DNA of 34,518 nt, from NCBI RefSeq assembly GCF_003696205.1, contig NZ_RFFI01000036.1:1-34518 (forward strand), read 5' to 3'. Made by a program: the position numbers and the translations under genes. This stretch comes from Cellulomonas triticagri. GTDB lineage: Bacteria > Actinomycetota > Actinomycetes > Actinomycetales > Cellulomonadaceae. Shown piece after piece: positions 22,662 to 29,147 of this stretch. The notes below the pieces were generated by a model, which had not been told where the DNA came from, did no database searches, and worked only from the letters and a program-made list of their open reading frames with translations. Every line of letters starts with the position of its first letter. Position 1 is the stretch's first letter.

Positions 22662-23945
22662 TTGGACACGAGCGTCCTTCCTCTCGGCGAACGCGCGCAG
22701 CGCGCGATCGTGGAGCACGTCGTGGCGGTCGGTGACGAAGCTGAGTCTCGCTTCCTCGAAGCTAAGAGCGACCTCGACTTCACGGCCACGGCAGGTATCG
22801 CGAAGATCGCTAGGTTTCTGCTCGGTGCGTCGAACCGCCTGCCCGCCGACGCGATGCGGCAGTTCCACGGGTACGCGGTGCTCGTGGTCGGCGCCGGCAA
22901 GGGCGCGGCGCCAGGCGTCCCTCGCGGAGTAGAACCTCACGATCTGGAGAACCGACTTCGCCCGTATGTCGGCACGACCTTTCCCGGGTTCGAGCTCGGA
23001 CGCGTCAAGGTCTCAGAGGACCGCGAGGTGATCTTGGTTGTCGGCCTCCCTCCGCGTGACGGGCAGCCCATGTTCGTCTGCCACAAGGACTTCCAGGGTG
23101 CGAACCGTCAAGAAAACCTGGAGAGCGGCGCAGTGTACGTTCGCGGAGCGAGCAATACCCGCAAGGCGCAAGCTGGCGAGATGCTCGCGCTGATTGAACG
23201 TGGGCAAGCGAACAGTCGGCCCCCCGTCGAGCTTGACATGCGTGTGGGCGGCCACGTCGGCCGCATCAAGGACGTCGACGCATTGATCGAGGACGCCTTT
23301 CGCTTCGTGGAAGACGACTTCACCGGCGAGCCCGCGCCGTCGTTGAGTGACTTGCGCAGTTCAGTGCTGTTGCCCAGCTGGGCTGGCGCACCCGTCGGCA
23401 CGTCCCGAGCTCAGTCGCTCGAGCGGTGGCGACGCGACAAGCCAGAGAACATGGCACGTGGACGCGAGCACTTCCTCGGTGTCGTCCTGCCCGGGATCGT
23501 GCTCACCGTGACCACCAACAGGTTCGTGCGAGCGCCGCACCTCACTATCACGTTCCACAACTGCGACGTGCTGGACCACCTCGAAGTGAAAGATGCCGCG
23601 TGGGACGAGCTCGTCAAGCCCATCCAAGAGCCGTCCTTGATGTTCCCCAGCGTCCGCATGCCAGTCCCCAACATCTACCGGAACGATTACCCGGTCGACT
23701 GGACCAGAGTTGGGAAGGACGCCCAAGTCACACTGACACCAGAGTCGTTCCGACCCAACTCGCCCTGGACGACAGACGACGACGACTACGTTCTACTCGC
23801 CCGAGACCCGAACGCAGCAGAGGTACTCGCAACGTGGACCCTCACCGAAGACGGTGTCGACACCACCACGACCGGCGAGCTCCGGATCGTGCTGCAAGAA
23901 CCGCAAGACGCCCAGGAACTGCTCCGCATCCACTTCAGGCACTAG
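22662..23945 (+). CDS. AlbA_2 (Schlafen-like) domain protein
   Basis: A 427-residue protein. The N-terminal domain (about 25-160) matches the AlbA_2/Schlafen fold: ESRFLEAKSDLDF (28-40), then GIAKIARFLLGASN (45-58), equivalent to the ExK...iaKdi.afaN pattern. Schlafen-like domains can bind or cut nucleic acid; the conserved Glu33 and Lys35 are present. The C-terminal 250 residues are not recognised. TTG 22662 follows GGAGGTGA. It diverges from the ApeA-like gene, so the two may share a control region and act in the same defence response; this is inference from context. Codon use is less GC-biased than in the surrounding genome. Confidence 0.72.
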   Translation: MDTSVLPLGERAQRAIVEHVVAVGDEAESRFLEAKSDLDFTATAGIAKIARFLLGASNRLPADAMRQFHGYAVLVVGAGKGAAPGVPRGVEPHDLENRLRPYVGTTFPGFELGRVKVSEDREVILVVGLPPRDGQPMFVCHKDFQGANRQENLESGAVYVRGASNTRKAQAGEMLALIERGQANSRPPVELDMRVGGHVGRIKDVDALIEDAFRFVEDDFTGEPAPSLSDLRSSVLLPSWAGAPVGTSRAQSLERWRRDKPENMARGREHFLGVVLPGIVLTVTTNRFVRAPHLTITFHNCDVLDHLEVKDAAWDELVKPIQEPSLMFPSVRMPVPNIYRNDYPVDWTRVGKDAQVTLTPESFRPNSPWTTDDDDYVLLARDPNAAEVLATWTLTEDGVDTTTTGELRIVLQEPQDAQELLRIHFRH

Positions 23946-23980
23946 CGGCCCGAAGCTGAGTGCCTGTACACAGCATCACC

Positions 23981-24049
23981 CTCCACGTGTACACGCTCTT
24001 GGCCAGGGACGGAGTCACCACAGGTCGGCACTATCGACGAACGAGCCAC
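23981..24049. repeat. 69-bp dispersed repeat, copy 1
   Basis: It aligns without gaps to 26502-26570, with 50 of 69 bases identical by hand count. The last 14 bases (GACGAACGAGCCAC) are identical. It starts 36 bases after the AlbA_2 gene stop. Differences fall mainly at every third position. Confidence 0.7.
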
Positions 24050-24080
24050 CCCACACCACTCCACCCAGGCGTGGTCGTCA

Positions 24081-24117
24081 CGGTCGAGGGGCCCGCCCGC
24101 GGTGGTCCCCTCGACCG
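24081..24117 (+). terminator. Hairpin after the AlbA_2 gene
   Basis: A perfect 11-bp stem (24081-24091 with 24107-24117) with a 15-base GC loop. It lies 135 bases after the AlbA_2 stop and 60 bases before the short ORF at 24177. Confidence 0.5.
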
Positions 24118-24164
24118 CGATGACGCCCGGCCGCGTTCCATCCCCGTGCCCAGGCCGACCGGCG

Positions 24165-24170
24165 TACGGT
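24165..24170 (+). promoter_or_regulatory. -10 box for a leaderless short ORF
   Basis: TACGGT, then six bases, then GTG 24177. This is the same spacing as before the other leaderless genes in the window. Confidence 0.45.
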
Positions 24171-24176
24171 GCTGCC

Positions 24177-24305
24177 GTGGACCTCACCCGCACCACCACC
24201 GGCGCCCTGAGCGCCGCCGTGGTCGTGTCCACGCGTCGCCTCTGCCTGTACGGGGCCGACGACACCCGCCGCGAGATGCATCCGCAGGTGGCTGCTGGTC
24301 GCTGA
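24177..24305 (+). CDS. Candidate 42-residue leader ORF upstream of the SAH hydrolase homologue
   Basis: A short frame starting with GTG directly placed for leaderless translation, ending 46 bases before the SAH hydrolase start. The peptide begins VDLTRTTTGALSA and contains one cysteine in RRLCLYG. Actinobacterial sulfur-metabolism genes often have short leader peptides with cysteine codons near the end that allow cysteine-dependent control. With one Cys only and no clear downstream attenuator hairpin, that role is a guess. It could also be a chance frame. Confidence 0.35.
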   Translation: MDLTRTTTGALSAAVVVSTRRLCLYGADDTRREMHPQVAAGR

Positions 24306-24351
24306 CAAGCGCCCGCACCCACTCCTGCCCGCACTCCCGAGAGGCTCCACC

Positions 24352-25458
24352 ATGTCCGCACACCGTCCTGCCCTCACCCCGACCGGCGACCCCGGGATCG
24401 ACTGGGCGACGCGCAGCATGCCGCTGCTCGCCGACAGCATCGCCCGTGACGCCGCGGTCTTCGACGGCCTGCACGTCGGCATCTGCCTGCACATCGAGCC
24501 GAAGACGGCGGTCCTGTGCCGCTGGCTCCTGGACGTCGGAGCGAGGGTGACCGTCACCGGGAACATCGGGACCACCGTCCCCGAGACCGCGGCGGCGCTG
24601 CGGGCGCTTGGCGTCACGGTGCTCGGCGGGCGCGACGACGACGCCGCAGCGCACGCGGCGAACCTCGACCGGCTGCTCGCCGCGCTGCCCGACCTCGTCC
24701 TGGACAACGGCGGCGAGCTCGTCGCACGGCTCACCGTCGGGGCGCCGCGCTCCGCGGGGTTCCGGGGCGCGACCGAGGAGACCACGACCGGGGGTCTGCG
24801 CATCCGGGCCGCCGCGCAGCAGCCCGACTTCCCGGTCGTGGTGATCAACGACAGCCGGCTCAAGCTGGTCGTCGAGAACCAGCACGGTGTGGGGCAGAGC
24901 GTCGTCCAGGGCTTCATGAACGCCACCAACGCGATGCTGCCCGCGGCCCGGGCGACGGTCGTCGGGTACGGGCCGTGCGGTCAGGGCGTCGCCGACACCC
25001 TGCGCAGCCTGGGCGCGCTGGTCTGCGTCGTCGACACCGACCCGTTCCGGGCGCTGACGGCGATCATGGCCGGCCACCGGGTCGGCTCCCTGCGCGACCT
25101 GCTGCCCGGCACCGAGCTGCTGTTCCTCGCCACGGGTGCCCGCGACGTCATCGGCGCCGCCACGGTGGCGTCGGTGCCGCTGTCCCCGCCCGGAGGGGAC
25201 GCCGACGCCCGCGTCGTGCACCGGCTGGCCGACGGGCGCGAGGTCGTCGTGCTCGCCGGGACGCGCATGATCAACCTCACCGCGGCGGGCGGGAACCCGG
25301 TGCAGGCCATGGACCTCGGGCTGTCGCTGCAGGCCCGCAGCCTCGCGGCGATCGCGCGCGGCGAGGTGCCGTGGACGGGCGCGGGGCCGGTGCCGGAGCA
25401 GGTCGACCGGCAGCTCGCCGAAGCGCTGGTGGAGCTGCTCGGCCAGGGCGGTCGCTGA
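24352..25458 (+). CDS. Divergent S-adenosylhomocysteine hydrolase homologue
   Basis: A 368-residue protein of the adenosylhomocysteinase fold, clearly shorter than typical enzymes (about 430-490). Recognisable parts: DWATRSMPLL (17-26), EETTTG (142-147), INDSRLK with Lys171 and Asn176 at the catalytic Lys/Asn positions, and GYGPCG (205-210) for NAD. Deviations: LDNGGE replaces the LDDGGD catalytic loop, Glu175 stands where Asp is usual, and the C-terminal tail that reaches the neighbouring subunit is short. It may hydrolyse S-adenosylhomocysteine, use a related nucleoside, or only bind it. GAGAGG precedes ATG 24352. It is transcribed apart from any methionine-cycle gene. Confidence 0.75.
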   Translation: MSAHRPALTPTGDPGIDWATRSMPLLADSIARDAAVFDGLHVGICLHIEPKTAVLCRWLLDVGARVTVTGNIGTTVPETAAALRALGVTVLGGRDDDAAAHAANLDRLLAALPDLVLDNGGELVARLTVGAPRSAGFRGATEETTTGGLRIRAAAQQPDFPVVVINDSRLKLVVENQHGVGQSVVQGFMNATNAMLPAARATVVGYGPCGQGVADTLRSLGALVCVVDTDPFRALTAIMAGHRVGSLRDLLPGTELLFLATGARDVIGAATVASVPLSPPGGDADARVVHRLADGREVVVLAGTRMINLTAAGGNPVQAMDLGLSLQARSLAAIARGEVPWTGAGPVPEQVDRQLAEALVELLGQGGR

Positions 25459-25585
25459 CGCGTGCGGGACGTCGGCCGGGCGTCCTGCGCCCACGCCGAC
25501 GTCCTGCGCGCCGCGCTCGCTCCGCGGAGATCGTCCGTCCGCGGCCGGCCGCGCACGCGTACGCACGCACGCGACGACGTTCGTC

Positions 25586-26383
25586 CTAGCGCGGGTGCAC
25601 CGTCAGCGAGAACAGCGTCTGGAGCGTCCTGGCGACGCCGTCGTCGTCGTTCGCCGGGATCACCTCGTCGACGAGGTCGAGGACCTCCCGGTCGGCGTTC
25701 GCGACCGCGTGGCTGCGTCCGGCCCACCTCAGCATCGCCGAGTCGTTCGGCATGTCGCCGAAGGCCACGACGTCGTCCGCCGGGACACCGAGCTCGGTGC
25801 AGATCCGCGCGAGCGTGGTGGCCTTCGTGACGCCGGGTGCGCTCAGCTCCAGCAGGTGCGGGCTCGTCCAGGTGACGATGGCACGGTCGCCGACCGTCGA
25901 GGTCGCGATCTCGCGGAGCGTCGAGGGCTGCCACTGCGTCCCCTGGACGAGGATCTTCGCGGCCGGCGACGTCCACACCTCGCAGAGCGGTCCGCGAGGG
26001 CGGTCCGGTGCGGAGTAGTCGTCGGGGACGTAGTCCGGGTCGAACCGGATCCCGTCCAGGCACTCGATCGCGAACGCGGCCCCGGGCAGGGCCTGCGCGA
26101 GCTCCGCGCACAGCGCGATGCCGGCGCGCGGCTCGATGCCGCGGAGCTCACGGACGCGCTGGCCGGCGACGTCGTACCAGACGGCGCCGTTGCTGAGGAC
26201 GGCCAGGCCGTGCCGTCCGACGAGGGGCCACAGGTCGGTCATCCAGCGCAGCGGGCGCGCCGTGACGAACAGGACGGGGACGCCCTGGGCGTCCAGCGCA
26301 CGGAGCACCTCGGCCGTGTAGGGGGAGACGGTGCCGTCGGAGCGCAGGAGCGTGCCGTCCAGGTCGGTGGCGACGAGCGGCAA
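25586..26383 (-). CDS. Cof-type HAD-superfamily phosphatase
   Basis: A 265-residue phosphatase of the HAD IIB group, which usually removes phosphate from sugars or cofactors. Motif I is DLDGTLL (7-13, nucleophile Asp7, acid Asp9), a central Lys is in AAKILVQG, and motif IV is GDMPNDSAML near residue 217. TTG 26383 is chosen because GGAGG lies just upstream and puts the nucleophile at residue 7 as in the family; the ORF extends to ATG 26500 but that part has low coding quality and is unlike the family. It is convergent with the SAH hydrolase homologue. Confidence 0.85.
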   Translation of the reverse strand: MPLVATDLDGTLLRSDGTVSPYTAEVLRALDAQGVPVLFVTARPLRWMTDLWPLVGRHGLAVLSNGAVWYDVAGQRVRELRGIEPRAGIALCAELAQALPGAAFAIECLDGIRFDPDYVPDDYSAPDRPRGPLCEVWTSPAAKILVQGTQWQPSTLREIATSTVGDRAIVTWTSPHLLELSAPGVTKATTLARICTELGVPADDVVAFGDMPNDSAMLRWAGRSHAVANADREVLDLVDEVIPANDDDGVARTLQTLFSLTVHPR

Positions 26384-26501
26384 CGGGCCTCCAACGGGGT
26401 GCGGCGCGGGGTGCCCGCGTGCGGGGTACGGGTGGTGGGGCGAGCAGTGCCAGGGTGCCAGACCTGTCCGTCCTCCCGCGGAGCCTGCGCGCAGTGTCAT
26501 C

Positions 26502-26570
26502 CTCGACGTGGACGCGCTCCTGGGCTGCAGCGATGTCGTCGCAGATCAGTACTGTGGACGAACGAGCCAC
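26502..26570. repeat. 69-bp dispersed repeat, copy 2
   Basis: Ungapped match to 23981-24049, same orientation. It lies 118 bases upstream of the HAD phosphatase start (minus) and 89 bases upstream of the YcaQ-family start (plus), within the divergent promoter region. Confidence 0.7.
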
Positions 26571-26659
26571 GCACGCGCGGAGCATCCGCGACCGCCCACC
26601 GCCGACGTCGTCCTCTGCTGCGACGAGCGGCGCGACCAGACCGGAGGCGAGACCGTCCC

Positions 26660-27766
26660 ATGCGCGAGCACGCGGCTGACCCGCTGCCGATCGCGCAGGC
26701 GCGTCGTCTCGCGGTGGCGGCGCAGGGTCTCCACGACGAGACGGAGAGCGCGGTGGCGGTCCTCCGGCGCGCCGGTCTGCTCCAGAGGGACCCGCTGACG
26801 CGGGTCGCCCGCGCGCACACGCTCACGTGCGCAGCCCGGATGCCGGTCGCCCCGGTGGTGGGAGGCGTCGACCGCGATCTGTGGCCTGTCGACGGGCGCC
26901 CTGCGACCTTCGAGACCTACACGCACGCCGCGTGCGTCATGCCGATCGGCGACTGGCCGCTGTTCGAGATCCACCGTGCCCGCGCACGCGAGCGCACCGA
27001 CACCCCGCCAGCAGCCGTGCGGGAGCGGGTCCGCGCGACGATCGGCGACAGCGAGCAGGGGTTGACCATCCGCGAGCTGCAGCGAGGTGACCGCACCGGG
27101 GGCGGGTGGGGCTGGTCGGAGACCAAGCGCGCGGCCGAGCACATGGTGTGGCGGGGAGAGCTCGCCGCGACCCGACGTCGTCGGCGCGAGCGCGTGCTGG
27201 ACCTCGCGGAGCGCGCCGTGCCGACCGAGCACCTCGACCGGACGCTCACCCCGGGCGAGTGCGTCGCGGCGCTCGTGGACCATGCGCTGCGCGCGCTCGG
27301 GGTCGCCACGACCGAGGACCTGGCGACGTACTACCGGCTTCCTGCCGGGCAGGTCGCTGCCGCGCTCCACGACCGGGGCCACCGGCCGATCGCCGTCGAG
27401 GGGTGGTCCGAGGTGGCCTGGGTGGTCGAGCCGGAGCCCAGCAGCGTCCCGGGGTCTCGAGCCCGGTTGATCGGACCGTTCGACAACCTCATCCGTGACC
27501 GCGCACGCACGCGTCGTCTGTTCGGGTTCGACTACGTGTTCGAGGCGTACAAACCCGAGGCGCGCAGGACGTACGGCGCCTACGTGCTCGCAGTCCTCGT
27601 CGGCGACGACCTGGTCGCGCGGGCGGACGTCCACCGGCAGGGCCAGGCGCTGACGCTGCGCCGGGTGTTCGCCGAAACTGCCCGGGACGAGGACTGGTGC
27701 CGGGCGCGGACGGTGGAGGCCGTCGAGGCGCTGGCGACGCAGCTCGGGCTGGACTGCGAGACCTGA
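26660..27766 (+). CDS. YcaQ/AlkZ-family DNA glycosylase (winged helix)
   Basis: A 368-residue protein of the HTH_42 superfamily, which includes AlkZ and YcaQ/AlkX glycosylases that unhook interstrand crosslinks and remove bulky alkyl lesions. Start-proximal AQARRLAVAAQGL (12-24), then LLQRDPLTRVARAH with the QxD catalytic pattern (Gln42, Asp44), and in the C-terminal third FDNLIRDRARTRRLFGFDYVFE followed by YGAYVLAVLVGDDLVAR. These match the YcaQ signature closely. ATG 26660 has GGAGG 12 bases upstream, a slightly long spacing. Its stop is 19 bases from the stop of the convergent exonuclease gene. Confidence 0.88.
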   Translation: MREHAADPLPIAQARRLAVAAQGLHDETESAVAVLRRAGLLQRDPLTRVARAHTLTCAARMPVAPVVGGVDRDLWPVDGRPATFETYTHAACVMPIGDWPLFEIHRARARERTDTPPAAVRERVRATIGDSEQGLTIRELQRGDRTGGGWGWSETKRAAEHMVWRGELAATRRRRRERVLDLAERAVPTEHLDRTLTPGECVAALVDHALRALGVATTEDLATYYRLPAGQVAAALHDRGHRPIAVEGWSEVAWVVEPEPSSVPGSRARLIGPFDNLIRDRARTRRLFGFDYVFEAYKPEARRTYGAYVLAVLVGDDLVARADVHRQGQALTLRRVFAETARDEDWCRARTVEAVEALATQLGLDCET

Positions 27767-27785
27767 GGAAGCGTCCGGGGTGCGG

Positions 27786-28373
27786 TCAGGCGCGCGCGGA
27801 CGTCCGACGTCGGGCGGTGCGGGTGCTCGCCCGGACCGGGGCGTGGGCGCCGAGCGCCGTGACGCCGGCGGCGCCGACTCGCGCGGCGAGGGCCACCGCG
27901 ACCAGGGCGGCGGACCGGGCGTCGGCCCCGGCGTCGTGGTGGTCGAACGGCGGCAGGCCCAGCGCCCCGGCGACGGTGGGCAGCCGGTACGAGTCGAGGT
28001 CGAGCAGCGTCTTCGCGACCTGCAGCGTGCAGACGAACGGTGTGGTGGACGCGTCGTACCCGTACTCGGCGGAGGCCTGCACCAGCACCGACCGGTCGAA
28101 CGCCGCGTTGTGGGCGACGAGCACGTCCGAGCCGGCGAACCGCAGCACCTCCGGCAGGAGGTCCAGCCAGGTCGGCGCGGCCGCGACGTGCTCCGGGCCG
28201 ATGCCGTGCACCCACGTGTTCGTGAAGCAGCCCAGGCCCTGCGGCGGGCGCACGAGCCGCGCGTAGCTCTCGACGACCACACCGTCGCGCACCCGGGTCA
28301 TCCCCACGGCGCACACCGACGACCTGGCGGGGGCGGCGGTCTCGAAGTCGATGGCGGTGAAGTCCAGGGGCAC
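27786..28373 (-). CDS. DnaQ-like 3'-5' exonuclease
   Basis: A 195-residue DEDDh-type exonuclease domain. Exo I is DFETA (Asp9, Glu11), Exo II is AHNAAFDRSVL, and the third motif is HDAGADARSAA with the catalytic His and Asp. It is similar in length to stand-alone epsilon-like exonucleases and lacks a BRCT or helicase domain. A role in proofreading or repair is likely; the exact substrate is unknown. GTG 28373 is chosen because Exo I then lies at residue 9. It is convergent with the YcaQ-family gene, so two DNA-repair type genes lie tail to tail. Confidence 0.88.
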   Translation of the reverse strand: MPLDFTAIDFETAAPARSSVCAVGMTRVRDGVVVESYARLVRPPQGLGCFTNTWVHGIGPEHVAAAPTWLDLLPEVLRFAGSDVLVAHNAAFDRSVLVQASAEYGYDASTTPFVCTLQVAKTLLDLDSYRLPTVAGALGLPPFDHHDAGADARSAALVAVALAARVGAAGVTALGAHAPVRASTRTARRRTSARA

Positions 28374-28520
28374 GGCCAGGAGCCTGGCACGCCGCCCGGG
28401 CCGGGTGGGGGACCGACCCGGCGGTAGGTCGGACCTGCACACCGGTGCAGGGCGGTGCCCCGCCGCGCCTGTCCCGGCGCATCGGCCGAAAGTCCTCGGT
28501 CGCCGCCGCCGGTCGGTACG

Positions 28521-28958
28521 TCAGGCCTCGGCGGCGACGAGGAGCGCGTGCAGGTCGCGGGCGGTCGGCGCCGCCTGCAGCCGCTCGACCGTCGACGTGT
28601 CCGAGAACAGCACGGCGATGCGGGCCAGCATGTGCAGATGCTCGTCCCCGCGGCCGGCGATGGCGACGACGAAGCGCACCGGGGCGCCGCCCCAGTCCAC
28701 GTCCGTGTCGTACCGCACGACCGCGAGGCCGGAGGCGAGGACGGTGTCCTTGGCGGCTGTGGTGCCGTGCGGGACGGCGAGCCCGTTGCCCATGTGGGTC
28801 GACATCTCCTGCTCGCGCTGGAGCACGGCGTCGAGGTAGTCGGAGGTGACGGCACCGGTGGCGACGAGCAGGCCGACGGCCTCGGCGGTGGCCTCCTCGC
28901 GGGTCGCGGTCCCGGATCGCAGGACCACGCGGTCCAGCGTCACGATCTCGTCCGTCAC
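28521..28958 (-). CDS. PTS EIIA component (fructose/mannitol/ascorbate type)
   Basis: A 145-residue phosphocarrier that accepts phosphate from HPr. The phosphorylated histidine is His64 in GLAVPHGT, and EMSTHMGNG just before it is typical of PTS_EIIA_2. Downstream the chain passes phosphate to the EIIB domain encoded divergently at 29148. GTG 28958 follows GAGGAG. A 14-bp operator-like site lies 48-61 bases upstream and is mirrored in front of the EIIC-EIIB gene, so both are likely controlled by the same regulator. Confidence 0.92.
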   Translation of the reverse strand: MTDEIVTLDRVVLRSGTATREEATAEAVGLLVATGAVTSDYLDAVLQREQEMSTHMGNGLAVPHGTTAAKDTVLASGLAVVRYDTDVDWGGAPVRFVVAIAGRGDEHLHMLARIAVLFSDTSTVERLQAAPTARDLHALLVAAEA

Positions 28959-29005
28959 GTGCGCTCCTCGGGGGTCGGCTCCACGCGTGGTCTGCGCGGC
29001 AGCGG

Positions 29006-29019
29006 TGGTATAGCCCATT
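29006..29019 (-). promoter_or_regulatory. GntR-type operator, copy facing the EIIA gene
   Basis: TGGTATAGCCCATT on the plus strand (minus: AATGGGCTATACCA). It is an exact inverted copy of 29092-29105. It resembles the TGGTxTAGxCCA kind of site bound by HutC/DasR-type regulators. TATACC inside it could also be a -10 box. Confidence 0.7.
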
Positions 29020-29091
29020 CGAGCAGTCGGGCCGATTCGTCGTCAACCCGGTCCTCGATGCCTGGGATCTGAGTCCTGGTGGAGACGGCGC

Positions 29092-29105
29092 AATGGGCTA
29101 TACCA
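29092..29105 (+). promoter_or_regulatory. GntR-type operator, copy facing the EIIC-EIIB gene
   Basis: AATGGGCTATACCA, an exact inverted copy of 29006-29019, 43 bases upstream of the EIIC-EIIB TTG. The two sites are 72 bases apart, which would allow a repressor to loop the DNA. Confidence 0.7.
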
Positions 29106-29147
29106 TTCATGTATCCGCTCGCTCCCCACCGCAGAGGAGTCGCTCCC

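Noticed and set aside
23946-24351. SAM or SAH riboswitch upstream of the SAH hydrolase homologue
   Set aside because: No pseudoknot or conserved core of the known SAM/SAH classes could be recognised; the hairpin at 24081-24117 looks like a terminator.
29079-29147. Extended N-terminus of the EIIC-EIIB protein from ATG 29079
   Set aside because: This segment contains an operator-like site and lacks a ribosome-binding site; TTG 29148 has GAGGAG at good spacing and begins at the conserved EIIC start.
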